A stretch of DNA of 64,000 nucleotides from NCBI GenBank assembly GCA_030737835.1, contig CM060853.1, positions 16,178,895 to 16,242,894 of the forward strand, written 5' to 3'. Shown in pieces: positions 46,201 through 59,759 of this stretch (positions within the stretch are counted from its first letter, which is position 1; every line of letters begins with the position of its first letter). The translations under genes were made by a program, and so were the position numbers. Source of the DNA: Acorus gramineus (taxonomy: Eukaryota; Streptophyta; Magnoliopsida; Acorales; Acoraceae). Under the pieces are notes generated by a model. The model worked only from the letters and a program-made list of their open reading frames with translations, made no database searches and was not told the origin of the DNA.

Positions 46201-49200
46201 TACCCAAATCTATAGGACATAAAATTACATGCATGGCAAGTTACCAAATCTAATTTGGATATGATCAATACAATTAATCACAAGTTTACAAGTTTGCATG
46301 GACAAAAGCCATGTGAATCGAAATGGAAAAATAAAGGTTTTCATTGTATAAATAAAAAATAAAAAAAAGATATAAAAAGATAGTGATTTAAGAAGTAGTC
46401 AAAGATGCAATCCAAAAATATGAAGATGTCAAAATAGGTAATATGAAGAAATTAGTCTAAGATAATACACTGGTGATGACATAAAGATGCATCATGAAAG
46501 CATAGAGGCAGGAAAGGCCCAACAGAACTCACCACTGCAACCAAAAAAGCCCCTTTCAGATTTCCACATGCTTCACAACAAGCTTTTGTTGTCAGGAAGG
46601 GAAACCACCTACTCAGAAAAATTTAATGGATGTTCAAATTTAAAAAGTAAAAGCAACATTTCTGTAGAACACAACCCATACGATTAAATTTGTGCCACTT
46701 TATGACAACCAAATGCACAATTGTAGGTTACAAGACTAGATGCACAGATCCTTGATTCAATTTTTTTTTCCCTAAACCTAAAATACAGTAAAGAATTTGA
46801 AAATATATCCCAAGAATACCTGTGCCAATTCCTGGTAGAACCTGCAGAAAATCCTAAGATATTTCCAACAGCCATCCATGAGCAAAATATTGCATTAGCA
46901 GAATTACATTGTTGTGGGCCTACACAAAAAGAGGAAGCAGATGATCATTTTTCTGGCAATAGTTTACCGTGAGAAGAGAACTCAGTCTAAAATGACTCCA
47001 ATCCTGCAAAATGCAATGACCTGAAGTCCAATGCAAATTACCTAGCCCAAAAATAAGAGTCAAATGTAAATTCACCTGAGAGATCAGCCAGAAGAGCACG
47101 CGCTGGACCCTACAATTGAAATAATGAGGAAATTTCAAGAATTGCTTGATAAAAATAAGTGAAAAGGGGGCCAAAAAATACTTTTTGTTCAACTAGATTA
47201 TCTAAAAAAATGATGGTTTGTTAACCTTGAACAGAAAAAAAAAATCAAGTTACAGGAAAGTTAACAGACTTACTTGTACTGTATTGTTAGCAAGATCCAA
47301 GATCCAAAATCCAATTACAAATACAATTGCTGCTCCTGTCCGGGTTCCTTTAAAATCTCTGCATTGATTGAAGAATATTTAATCTAAATTTTACCTCAGA
47401 CAGGATTTTGGGAACAGAAACTAACGGAAGTCCACACACCTGCAACTCTCCTTTGTATCTCCAAAAAGGTATCCAATGTCTGCAGAAAACCCGATAATAG
47501 TCACCTAAAATACAATATATATATGTGGTCATTCAACAAACAAAAAACAAGGTGCAAAATCATCATAACGTCGCTTTATTAGTTCTATCCACACTCACGG
47601 CAACACAAATCATGATAACTCCAACAAGAATAAACGGTCTTCTCCTTCCATATTTTGAGTGGCATCTATCGCTCCAAATACCAACACATGGTTGAACCTG
47701 AAAAACAAAAGGACCGTTTTCAAAGTTTCATTATGTTCATTGAAAACATTGTACTCCACAGGATCTCATATATTTGAAAATACAACAGAAATTTCTATGA
47801 AAAGGATGAAGATGCAAAGTTACAAAGCAGAGGGTGCAATAATTCCTCACCTGACAACTAGAATTAATCAACAGTGAAATCAAAAAATATTACTAACATT
47901 AAGCTAAAAACTTATATTAAAGAACTATTGTTATTGGGATAAGAATTAATAGAATGCCAATTCATCTGAAAAACATCTGCTTCTGGTCTTCATCTTCATT
48001 TTTCAATCATCAGCCATCAAATCTCAAATGATAGTAATTTGAAAAGAGCAACAAACGTGCAGCGTGTCTAAGTAACAAGGGGGACTGCCACTTGATAAAT
48101 TGGATTTTTTAAGGGCTTGGGTTTTTTTTTTTGGGGGGGGGGGGGCAGCATATCTTGGGGACTTCTAGTTTGAGCATCCATATGGAGGGGAAGGTTTTCC
48201 AATTTCCATTGAGTACTTTTGTTATCCTATGCGCTGCTGGGTTTTCTTTCTTTTCCTTTTCTTTCATTTTAAAATTTTTCCTTCTCTTTGAGGACGATCT
48301 TTTTTGCATAACTAAAATGCTGTGTTGTTTCTACATATTATGAAACTCTGATTATCTTTATTATCCATGATTTCTTCCCATACAAGGAATCTCCCTATCT
48401 ATCTATTACAATTATTTGCATGTTGCCATGTTGTGACTCTTTTGAGGATGATTATTGTCTCCCGCTCTCGTATCTTCAGGGATTTACCATATTAATAATT
48501 TAGGTGGTACCTTTCTCTCAAAAATCTGTGGGATGGTCACAGGTGGCTGAAAACCTCATATAGGAGCATAGCATTGTTGAGACATCAACTTTGGTTGGTG
48601 AAAATTTTGATATCTAGAGAAGCATCAAATATTTATGCTTCACCATCATGGAGGAAAATTATAGCAGTGTTGGATTACATGGTGCATGATAATGTTAATT
48701 ACAACTTTTCTACAACACAGGCGGGATACAGAAAAACACATTTAAACTACTGGCACTATGTATGTACATTTGTAGGCCCACATCTAAAGCCTAGTCAACA
48801 TTAGCATGAGAAAAGACTCTCATCGAAAACTGAGGAATGAACCATGCTAAAAGATGGCAAATAAATGAAGTGGATTAATATGGGTCAATTACCACAAACC
48901 CTGTAATAGGCCCACAAAGCCAAATGAATGAAGAAAAGGCGTGCTCGATTCCAAGCGTCTGCATAAAAAAACAATAAAACAAATTAAAAATCAACAAAAA
49001 GACAAAGTCTTGTTTACAAACTCTAGTTGCATTTACTATGTATCAGTCTTTTATGTGCATGTTTATAGTTTATCTACAATAGCCTCCAACATATCAAACA
49101 TTCTCATCCTTGAAGTCAAAGGATGCATCACACCATTAAAAGTTCACTTTTTCAATTATAGATTTTATGTGCAAAATGATAAATACCTCTTGGAATTAGG

Positions 49201-52189
49201 TAAATGAGAAAGTGAATTTTTTTTGTGAACAAATAAGGGTGCATTTGGAAACACAGTTTGAAAAGTAGCTTTTAACTTTTAGATGTTTTATGCACACCTT
49301 TTGAAAGTGTAATGATGATGGCTTCTTCACGAAATACAGATTTCAAGGCACTATGTCAGAGACAAAATCAAGTAGTGATGATGCATTTAAGCTGACCTGT
49401 TTAGTAACAGCTTTTAGCTTTAGCTTATAAAAAAACTAAAAGCTGCTTTTTTATCTGGTGCCAAACACACCCTAAAAGAAACTGAGTTTTCAAACAACTT
49501 TAATTACAAATCCTCTAGGCAGTGAAGAGGCTTCACCATTTCACTCAACACTTATCATCCCTCAAATTCCTAATAACATGAAGATTTTATATCTCTTCAC
49601 TTTAGACTATCATAAAAACATTTATGAAATGTAGCCTGAGGTACCTTGAGGATTTCAAAGTAAACCAAATCTTTTCAATGTTCACATGTAAAGTGCACAA
49701 TTGTTCTTTTTCTTTATTCAACCATTTTTAAAACCCTAAGATCCCATGCATCAGATAGTTAATTTCACTACAACAATAATGTCATAGTTTTTCACAACCA
49801 ACAAAGTCACCAGCACACATCCTCTAGGAGGCCAAAAATTATTTTTTGAAGATAGGCCAAAAATTATTTAAAAGGCCATCACCCAGGGTTGTTCACATGT
49901 AACAGCTGCTGGGAGGGAAAATGCTATATATGATCCTAACATTTGACATTTTTTTCACAAAGTGGTCGCACTGAGAAGTCATAACCTAGAAATTCCTGTT
50001 AGCCCAGGAACTATACTATTGTTCCAAGCGAATGGGGACCATGATTCATTTAATTCACAAAAAATTTAAATACATAGTACATGAACACACAAATAAATAA
50101 CTTGTGTCATTGATCCTGAATCAAAAAACAAAAACTATACAAATACATGAGGGTTATGCTCACAATTATATACCAAAGAAATTCAGAACTTAATGTCTCT
50201 CTCCATTTAGTTGAGGGCCGATCAATAAAAAAGTATTATTTTAGAATTTACATCCTACTTGGAGTGTATCTGCATCTTCAAGTCACCTAGTGTGAAACTG
50301 AGATCTTCTTAATATGAAGCCAAGAAGTTGAGTCCTTTAACCCTCTATGTCTTTTTGACCGCCTTTTAATTCCATTATTTGAACTGTTCTTTGTTCCCAG
50401 AGAGGGGAAAAAACACATTTGAACTTGTTCAAAGCTAAACATCGTTCAAGTAAGAAATTCTAATCATCCTCTTCAATTTTTAAGTCTCTTGAGCCCTAAA
50501 TCTATTTTCCCAAGCCTAATATAAACCCTAATTTTCTGACATCCAATCCCTTTAGAAATGCTAACCCTTTTTTTTTTCATCAAATCAGCCTCAAATCCTT
50601 GGAAAAATCCAAACTAAAACTGCAATTGGTGTTAAATACATTCAATCCTGTAACAGAGAGATTGGGGCTTAAGGCACACACCTTGACACTCACTGCAACT
50701 AAATTTTTTATGCCATCCCAACAAAGAACTTCCCATACTAATCTGCTTTTACAGCATGCATTCTAGAAAATGGCTTCCTCCACATCATATCACAGATATA
50801 AAATATACCCTCTTCAACACTTAATAGATTATAGCCTTAAAAGCTACCAGTGACTCTCTCACTGTCAATAGGAAACTATATGAAATTTCTTTATGTTACT
50901 GAAAATACTTTGTTCATCCTAGAGCATATGAAGAACTCAAAGCTTACAACAATAACTCTCAAAACTAATGACAGGGCTCCCCCTATCATGGAGAAAAGGC
51001 TACATCAGGTTTTTCATTTTTTACAAACTTGCTGCTAGTCAAATGTAAAACTCAACAAAATTAACACTTACAATCAATATTTATGACCCAATTTACATGG
51101 TAACTTGTGGAACAATGACACTCTACATCTCAATACATATGCTGCATCGAACATGCATGCCAAGCACATGTGTTAGTCGCAGAGTTCACCTGAGAGATCT
51201 CACACTAACAGATAGAAATAAAATTATGTGATCACGAGATCAACATTATGGCTGATTATCCACCAATCATAGTTTGTAGTGTCACCAACATTTGTAACTG
51301 TAGATGGACAAGGGCTACACTGTATTGCTGTTGTATCTTTTTCAAAGAAATATAACCATCTGCCTAAATGAAAAATCTCCCACTGGAAATAGAGGTACCT
51401 TCTCACTATAATCTCTGGGTGAGATGATAGAAATTTTATTAAACTTCCTGATTATTCATTTATCCACATATAAACATGGTGACTCCTGCCAGAATTATTT
51501 GCACTGAAACAACCACCTCAGATCACTCTTTTAAAAAAATGTCACTGAAGTTGAAATTCTATGCAGTAAATACACTGTACTTTCATATTCTCACTCAATA
51601 TGTTATTAAATTAAAAAGAGGAATCTATGTGATTTTCATATCCAGTTATGTAGACCTCCACCAAAAAAATAATCCTCAATCAGCATCGTATCTGGTGTTT
51701 CTATAAGACATTAGCTAACAATAGACAAAACAAGAACAATTTTGTTTATCTAATTCGCTCCTGAATATACACGATATCATAGATTTAAAAAATTCAATAA
51801 AACATCCATGATAATCTACGCATTTCACACAATTCCATGAACTTAATCCATAAAAACTGACTTATCGACCATAAAAAAGATAAAACCGAGGGAGAGAGAG
51901 ATCTGACTTGAATGTAAGGCGTCAAGAGAGAGAGCTGCAGAGCCCAACCGAATTGAACCCCGGCGGCGACCATGCAACTGAGGATCAGCGTCTTCAGACT
52001 GCTGGAATTAGCCGGAGACGGGAGAGTCTGCAGGGGCGGAGAAGGAGGAGACGAGAGAGGGACGTCAGATCCGCCGTTCGAGACTCTAGAATCCTGTCCG
52101 ATCCCGTCGCGATCGGCGCCCAGGCCGGCCAACTCGACCTCCGACTGCTTCAGGTGCTTGTACGGGACCCGGATCGAGACGGCGTCCAT
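43229..52189 (-). CDS. SUC3: sucrose/H+ symporter, SUC3/SUT2 type
   Basis: Plasma-membrane sucrose-proton symporter of the major facilitator superfamily. Exons: 52189-51908, 48958-48893, 47697-47599, 47504-47440, 47358-47274, 47109-47076, 46919-46820, 46608-46533, 45637-45281, 45127-44984, 44814-44614, 44532-44469, 44368-44325, 43399-43229. They give 1788 nt (595 aa); Arabidopsis SUC3 is, from memory, 594. The N-terminus [20 protein letters not shown] and the long central loop in exon 9 (residues about 290-365, rich in Ser, Asn, Asp, Lys) separate it from SUT1- and SUT4-type carriers. Transporter signatures are [74 protein letters not shown] and [17 protein letters not shown]. Intron 1 is 2.9 kb and holds a MITE. 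The leader is GA-rich and carries a 5-codon uORF. A CACGTG lies at 52349. No inactivating change is seen. Confidence 0.95.
48133..48145. repeat. poly-G tract (13 G) in SUC3 intron 2
   Basis: Thirteen guanines follow a T run in the 1.2-kb second intron. Confidence 0.9.
49237..49472. mobile_element. MITE in SUC3 intron 1
   Basis: The left end GGGTGCATTTGGAAACA mirrors the right end, which inverted reads GGGTGTGTTTGGCACCAG. It is 236 bp with inner AGCTTTTAG-type inverted motifs, typical of plant hAT or Harbinger MITEs. No exact target duplication is visible. Confidence 0.6.
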
Positions 52190-52229
52190 CGCGAAAACCT
52201 CAGCAGAGACTCCGAGAAAGAGAGGGAGA

Positions 52230-52247
52230 TCAGGAAATCTCCGCCAT
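52230..52247 (-). other. 5-codon uORF in the SUC3 leader
   Basis: ATG at 52247-52245 reads MAEIS and stops at 52232-52230, 40 bases before the main start. Whether it is in the transcript depends on the unknown transcription start; the GA-rich leader around 52290-52320 suggests that it is. Confidence 0.45.
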
Positions 52248-52729
52248 TGAAGTTTCTTTAAAAGGAGATCTGATTGTCGGTCTCGGAAGGGAGAGTGACA
52301 GAGAGAGAGAGACAGAGAGGAGGGATTTTTCAATTGTCCCGTGCGGCTCACGTGTTCGGTGATCCGTTGTTTCTTCGGTGATTCTGCGTCTGAAACCCCT
52401 CTCGTTCGTTAGAAATAAACCCACCCGATCGAACGAAGTCCATTGATCCAACGGCCCAGGATAGGAGTTGAACTTTGATTTTTTAGGTTGACATTGTCAT
52501 CATTAGGGGAACATTTGTTATATGTCTTGGTGACTCCAAAGTTCAATCAGTGAAATTATATCTCTGCCAACTGCTCGATTACGTTAATATCTATATTTTA
52601 TTCTAATTATTTGAATAAATGTATTAACTTTTTATTCAGATATTTTAGATAGAGCTAGTCCTAAGATAGGCAATCAAGACAACTGCCCTACCTCCAAACA
52701 GATTTGAGTATTTTTAAGATTATGATTTA

Positions 52730-53201
52730 GACCCCGTTTGTTTTGAAAATAAACCCAAGAATATCTTAGTATTGACTGGAATAGGAAAAATAACTTGTTT
52801 GGAAACAATGAATAACTATGCATAAGATGTTCCCATATAAGCTGGCATAACCTTGGATAGTCATTCCAAACTGAGGGTAGAATCAAATTATTACATGTTA
52901 TTCCACCCAAAGAATATGTGGGTCTACTGTCAAATCAAATGTCATCACCTCTAATAAATCACCTATCAAATGAACTATCATTATTTTTTCACCTTTTATA
53001 AATCTTTATCCATACTTTATTCACATTTTATCCAAACATCCAAAAATTTATTCTTACGTTTACCAATGAGAATAATTTAAACGTAAGAATAAATTTAAAA
53101 CACTACCAAATACAAAATCACTTTATCTTTGTTTATACTCACTTATGCTGATATAAATGTATATCCAAGAATAAGTCATATTCTATATTCAAATGGGGGC
53201 T
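52730..53201. mobile_element. MITE upstream of SUC3
   Basis: The left end ACCCCGTTTGTTTTGAAAAT mirrors the right end, which inverted reads AGCCCCCATTTGAATATAG. TTA and TAA flank the ends, hinting at a Harbinger/Tourist type, but this is weak. About 470 bp, AT-rich and non-coding. Confidence 0.5.
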
Positions 53202-53209
53202 TAATATTT

Positions 53210-55440
53210 TTTTTCCTTAAATATCATCCATATATTTGTTTTTATTTTTTTTAAGTTTTTGTTAACTTATTTATTTTTTTTATTTTATATGAATTTAGTT
53301 TTGCATTTGAATTTACTATAATTTTTTCAATAACAGATCCCACATTTCAAGAAGTTTGTTTTTTGCTTTTTTTATTGTTCATTAGAAAGGAAAACTTAAT
53401 TAATAATCTTTCTTCTTATCTGATAACGTGTTTTTTGTTTTTTTTCCTTTTTATTTATTTTTTTGAAGATTAATTGTGTTATAAAAAATTTTATTTTTGG
53501 ATTCCCATTTCATGAATTGGCCAAGGGCCCATTCCTATTAGATGAATCTCAGGGTCAACACTGCCCTCCCAGTATGGATCAGATACAGATATTTTTCAGA
53601 TAATTGATATGTTTAAATATTTACACTAATTTAGATAATCAAGGGATATATTAGAGAGATGAAAATCAAAATTGAGAATTTAAGGTTTATTCTCTTTTTC
53701 AAATATCATACATTAAAAATTTAATAATAATATAATATATTATGATTGTGATTAATAATATAAGATAACAAATATGAACAATATATAATACAAACACGTA
53801 TAATTTTATAATATATATCGGATTCAAATATTTTTCAAATCGAATATACTAATTAATATCCATATCCGTACTCTAGATATTTGAATATAGGATATTTGTG
53901 ATATTTCATATATGAATTCGGATCAGAAAAAAATTTTTAGATATTTAACAGGCTTGAAAAAGAAGTGGGGCAACAATATTGTGCTCTCAATGAAAAAAAA
54001 ATCCTTCCTGCCCACCTTCCTTCTCAAAGGAAAAATATAATGGGGGGTCCTAAGTGCTAGTTTGTAGAAAGTAATTCTAAATAATCAATTGGTCTTTTAA
54101 ATATTTTGTCTTTGAGAAGGAAGGTGGGTCATGAGGAATTGATCTTAAATATTTTATTTAAAACTTTTATTAGCAAGAAATATATATATTAATCAATCTA
54201 GTAAGTTTTGAAACATAACTAACATAACCTGCTGAAAGGGTATATAAATCATACATTTTTGCAACCACACGGAAGACATGTATTTTTTAATGGATGGTAT
54301 AAGTGTATGACATATATTTAAATCAAATTAATCCATTAGATAATAATTCGAAGCACAAGAATTCAGAATAAAATCTACTGAGCTAAACAATGGGTCATGA
54401 AGCTACACATATCAATGCCAAGGCAACTACAATACAATGTGTCCCAGGCCCAACAAAAATAGTGAAATACAACCCAGTGAACCTATGCGCAACCACCTAC
54501 CACCTAGGTCCACTCGTATCAAGATCCAATTAGCAAAAGGTCTTCCCAACAAAAATCTGAAATTACCAAAACACATCAGTTGATGAATTAAATTATACAA
54601 AGTTACCTCTTCCCTTAATGCAGACAATCCCTGATTTTTTAAAGGATTATACCCCTTGTAATACTCCAATGAATTGTGTTGACATAATTAAGAAAAAAAT
54701 ACATGTTTATTTAACTAGCTAGACATATACATTGTTGGGCACACACGAGCATGCATGTGAGACTATATACAAGACTGTGTGTATCAATGCATGTGAGTGG
54801 TCCTCAGTTTCCATAATAATTTATCAATGTGTATACAACCATAAATGATTTGATGACAGTCCTGTAAAATGCCGAATAACTTTAATCCTGATTTTATCCA
54901 TAAATCCACCTATTTGTCATGGTATTCAATATTCATAAAGATTAAAGATACACAAATCAAAATATATTCAAATGGCTGTAACACAAAACAGTTATTTATA
55001 TCCTAGAACCATGTATGGATGCTTTAGAATAACTTCTATTGTATACACATCATATTATCAAGCAGGCCCTACTCCGTACAATCCCAAATCTTAGGTATAT
55101 ACTTTGTTAAACGAAACATATAATTTTTTACTTATTTTATAAGTGTGTTCATACAATTCATTAGGATACATATTTTATTTTGATGTTTAGAAATATCAAT
55201 GTTTGTATATATTTTGGCACATAAAGTAAGCATATTTTAAAATAATCAAATCACACGAGAGGACTTCACTACTTCATATTCAAATTGGGGAAGATTTAAC
55301 AAATGGAAACTTGCATTGGTTCCCACAACATATATTGCAAGATTGATCAGCAGCAACCAGCCTTCACCAAACAAAAGAATCAAGAAATAAATATTTGTTT
55401 GTTGTTGATGCGCATATTTACAACCCATGAAGATTGACAA
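53210..55440. other. intergenic AT-rich DNA
   Basis: Apart from the hairpin at 54011-54128 I see no structure and no gene. The open frame at 54427-54669 (- strand) has no recognisable protein character. Confidence 0.55.
54011..54128. repeat. short inverted repeat (hairpin)
   Basis: CCCACCTTCCTTCTCAAAG (54011-54029) is matched exactly, inverted, at 54110-54128. Imperfect pairing continues inward (AAAAATATA). The loop is about 80 bases. It could be a tiny MITE remnant or a small-RNA hairpin. Confidence 0.7.
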
Positions 55441-56015
55441 TTTATATAACGGAAAAAATACACGCAGCTCCATTACAACCCCAATTACAGTTCGTCACGT
55501 TTTATTTTAAATCATACATTCACCATTTGAAGTGAATGATATTATATGAAATGAAGTATACACTGAGATATATTAATGTATTTTTTCTCATGATGAAAAA
55601 ATAAAAAAAGATTTGGATCATATACTATGATAGAATCTCATACACTATAATAGTGCAGTATATACTACATTATCATAGCGTATGGGGCTGCAAAATGGAC
55701 TGCATGTATCAGCACTTTTTATATAATGGAAAAAAATACACATTGCCCCCATTGTAGCCCCAATTACAGTTCATCTCGTTTTTCTTTTTTTATAAAATTA
55801 TACACTCATCATACGAAGTGTATGCTATTATATGAAATGAAGTATATACTGAAATACATTAGTGTATTTTTTTTTATGGTGAAAAAATAAAAAAAGGACT
55901 GCAGTATACACTATGATAGTGCAGTATACACTATAATAATGCAGTACTACGCTATCATGATGTATGGATTGCAAAACGGGCTATAAAAACAGGCTGCATG
56001 TATCAGCACTCTTAT
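55441..56015. repeat. tandem duplication of a 277/293-bp unit
   Basis: Unit 1 starts TTTATATAACGGAAAAAATA at 55441 and unit 2 starts TTTATATAATGGAAAAAAAT at 55718. Both carry ACCCCAATTACAGTTC near their start, then TTATATGAAATGAAGTATA, and end CTGCATGTATCAGCACT. A third TTATATAA follows at 56012. Each unit has short internal inverted motifs (GTATACACTATGATAGTGCA). Divergence between units is moderate. It may be a tandem MITE array. Confidence 0.8.
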
Positions 56016-57575
56016 ATAATTGGCCTTGAAGCTAGCTAATTGGGCCCCCATTTGTCAAAAAGACCTGCGCAAGAATTAAACAAGCCCAGCTAAAAGTACA
56101 CTATTTTTAAATGGGATGCCATCAAGTCAATTTTTATCAATTTCTAATAAAGTAACGTCTCATATCACATATTTAATTTATGAATTTTTAATAGTTTTAG
56201 ACACAGCGTTAGTTTCTTATTTTGTATTAGGGAAAAACTCCAAAAAAACGAAAACAAAGAAAGGGAAAAATGGCAAGAAAAATAAACAAAGCCACTACCT
56301 CCAAACAAATCAACTTACACCACTTGTAACAATATCCTAAACCATCCACTTGAATGCCTCTCGCACCTGTTCAATTTTAGGCACAAGTCTATACAAATAA
56401 ACTTACATTTTTGTTTTTGATTAAAAAAAATAAACTTACATTTTTTATGCACAAAAAAAAAAGGTGTGACGATCTCTTCTCTATGTTATTTGCATGTTTT
56501 TTTTAAAAAAAGATTTACCCCCAGTTTGGGGTGAGGTGTAACTGGAAAATAAGGGAGAATGAAAAGTAATTATAAAAAAAATATTTGTTTTGATAGAATA
56601 AATCATGATAACTATACTTGGCTAAGTTAGGAATAAGCTGATAGCTATTAATAAAAAAAAATCATTTCTCTTTTAAAAATCACTTCTCTTTTTTTTTATT
56701 TTTTTTTCCTGTGTCACACCTACAATAAAAGCACACTATATTAATACTTGAAAAAAAAGTTATAAAACAACAAAAGAACATTTAATTATTCATTTATTTT
56801 ACTTAAAAAATATATTTATTTAAAGAAAAAAAATGCAAGCAACAACCAATGAAAAAATATATGGCTCAGTCCTCAATGGATATCAATAAATGTACATTTT
56901 TTTTTTTTAATATCTTGACCGAGATCTACCTAGATAAGATCCATCTATTTTATAGGGGAGGGTTTCCATATAATTAAATTGTGAGATTTTTTTTCCCCAT
57001 GGTTTATGATGTTCTTGCATTTATATATCTGATATGTGTTCTTCGCATGGGCTGGTTTGGACAACATGTATGTTTATCTTACATAAATATTTGGGCGTTC
57101 TTATATACCTCTTTAAAAATTCAGTGAAACATATAACTTGTTATCCGATGCATATATCTTATTAAATTTTTTCCTTACACTTATTAAAAATGAATTCATT
57201 CAACATGAAATGCAACAATATATACATTTTAATCAAAACATGTATCTATGATGTTTAATATTTAAAAAATTAAAAAAAATGTGCTATCTGAGTTTTGGAT
57301 GGTGAAATGACTGAATCTAACATTTTTCAAAATATTTATCCATTCCACGTAGATAAAATCAATGATCACAGTGTTAGTCAAATATTGCACCCTAAATTCA
57401 CACCCATATACACGGTGTTTCCTCTGCATGCATATGCAACAATGAACATGTGTTATACAGAGCTTGTTTTGGGGTTGACTCTAACAGCACCGCCCAGTCA
57501 ACATGCACTGCACACACACACACACAATTCAGCTTAAATGCATCTCTGTCATGCTGAAACCACCATGAGGACCTT
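56016..57575. other. intergenic AT-rich DNA
   Basis: No gene is seen. A short (CA)8 run lies near 57510-57525. Confidence 0.55.
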
Positions 57576-57825
57576 TTAAAACCCCCCCTTCAATTCATCA
57601 AACTCAATAGCCAATATATATATATATATATATTTTAAAATAAAAACAGCACCTCTTTTGGTTGATGAATGCAATTCAATGCTATCACATGAAATATCAC
57701 TGGAACAAATCATGGAAGTCTCTGATTCGTCATAGACAGCCCCCACAACCAATCGACCTTCGCATGCGCGATAAATGCCTGCCATCGTCCGAACGCGATC
57801 GTCTATGACGGCAACTAATTCTTAT
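57576..57825 (-). other. coding-like fragment of unknown origin
   Basis: On the - strand an open stretch reads VIDDRVRTMAGIYRACEGRL, then VVGAVYDESETSMICSSDIS, with balanced amino-acid content and GC higher than its surroundings. It opens from about 57825 and runs into AT repeats near 57630. I do not recognise it. It could be a captured exon or a gene remnant, or chance. Confidence 0.2.
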
Positions 57826-57939
57826 TAACAAAATAGTGTTGCGTACTACGAATCACATAATCATACGAGAGAAGATTTACGTGATTTTGATAAAAAAAAA
57901 TCTCCGACGTATGCTAGGGTAGGAAGAGAAATTTTTTTT

Positions 57940-59746
57940 GGAGCGATTATAATCACCCCAATGAGTTATCCTACCCATCCCGTATATTTAAATAAAAAAT
58001 TGTATCTAATTCACCCCACGAGTTTGATATAGATGATGTCTTTTGTGTTTAAGATGGTTCGACATGAATTATGTAGATCGAAAATAAAAAACCTTATTTC
58101 CAATTCGACATAGACGATGTCTTTTGTGTTTAAGGTGATTCGACATGAATCATGTCGATCAGGAACCTGGTAGATTGGAGACAAATAAAATCTTGGTTGA
58201 TTATCGACATCACATCGCATATCGTGTATGGAATGGTAATGTAAGTATGATATACCAATTTATTTTGCTCTACTTTAATACACCATGTGAAGAGGTATTT
58301 TTTGCCCTTCAATTAAAACAATCGGTCGGAGCCTCCTTCTTAAATTCGGACCCTGTTGAATGTGGATCCTGCACTCAAAAAGGAATCAAAGGGACACCAG
58401 TGTGATGCCAGCCAAAGGAACTCCAAAGAGATGTATAAATAAAGGAATTTAAAGAGCAATCTAACTTTTTTGGTGGCTTGTAAGCAAAAAAAAAAAAAAT
58501 AGATATCTTGATTTGTTCATCACCTTCCCTTTTATAGGGTTCTCCCACTTAGATAGCTGTTGTCACCGATTTCATAGCCGTTGTAATAACTCTCCCTTAA
58601 TGACTGCTTAGTGGGCGAGTTTTGTGGTAACTGTCCCATTTTATTGTAGCTAAACATGTATTTAATTACCCACATTTTACGAGTAATGTGCTTTAATCAC
58701 CCACCTGACAGTTACAGACGTTATGGGTGTCTGACCGTTTCTCCGGTCCTTCTCCTGGTTTTTGCCAGATCGATACACGGGATCTTACTCGACACATACC
58801 TAGCCCCATTTATCTGCTTGGTGGAAGACTGTTCGATCAGACCTTCAATCTGGTCGTGTCTCACCTACTCAGGATGACATTCACCCACGAGGTGTAAGAT
58901 CGCCCTACCAGACCTTCAATCTGGTCACGTCTCACCTACTCGGGAGTGCCAGTTTAGTATTCCAAATTTAGGTTTGGGTTCTCAAATGTCAAATATGGCG
59001 GCCCATCCCTTATAAGCCCCGACATGTGTTGTCTTTTAATACGACCCATATTTTTCCCTCCACACCATGTATATAATAATCTATATTCATTTGAGTGTAG
59101 GATGATTGTTCTTTGTGGTGTCACCAACCAACAAAAAACATTAGAGGGCTGGAATGCGTTGGATGAAATATTGAGCTTCTTGAACAAAGTCAAGCAACGC
59201 AATTTGTGGCTATTGGTTGTAATATATCAACAATAGATTCATGAGATAAACATGTTGGTGATTGGATCACAAATATTATAATTCAATTAAATTTGATTAT
59301 TCAAAGGTTTCAATACTTTATCATAAAGGTAAGTCCATATCGTCAATGCAAGAGTCGACTTGGTATAAATTTGTCAGTGGTAATTATGTCGATCGCATGT
59401 CAGAAATTGAAGCACAACATTTTGATCTCTGTTCGACATGATCCATATCGAACCAACTTAAACACATAAGTCATCGTTTATGTTGAATGGGAACAGACTA
59501 AGGTTTCTAGCTCATAAATGATATGATTTATGTTGAACCACCTTAAATACAGAAGACATTGTCTATGTCGAACTGGAACTAAAATGTGACAAAGGTTAGG
59601 TTTATGGTTTCCAATTGATATGTCAAACTACTTTAAACACAAAAAGGCATCATCCATGTTAAACTCGTGGGGTGGATGAGATACAATTTATTTATTTAAA
59701 TAAATGGAGTGGGTAGGATATCTTGTGAGGTGGCTATAACCATTCC
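57940..59746. mobile_element. 1.8-kb long-TIR element, Mutator-like in form
   Basis: The ends are GGAGCGATTATAATCACC and, inverted from the right, GGAATGGTTATAGCCACC. The inverted arms run for about 230 bp on the left and about 310 bp on the right: TATCCTACCCAT with TATCCTACCCAC, CACCCCACGAGTTTGA with CACCCCACGAGTTTAA, and several CGACATAGACGATGTCTT blocks. Both flanks are T-runs, so a 9-bp target duplication cannot be told apart from chance. The 1.2-kb core is not part of the arms and holds a pair of direct repeats and GC-richer sequence. No transposase frame is seen. Confidence 0.7.
58839..58941. repeat. pair of 32-33 bp direct repeats, 70-bp period
   Basis: CAGACCTTCAATCTGGTC followed by GTGTCTCACCTACTC starts at 58839 and recurs with two changes at 58909. 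The two copies lie in the core of the long-TIR element. Confidence 0.85.
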
Positions 59747-59759
59747 TTTTCTTTTTTTT

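Noticed and set aside
58160-59440. Core of the long-TIR element as a solo LTR or other retroelement piece
   Set aside because: The GC-richer core and its 70-bp-period repeats are suggestive, but I could not find paired terminal TG/CA ends or a target duplication, so no family is assigned.
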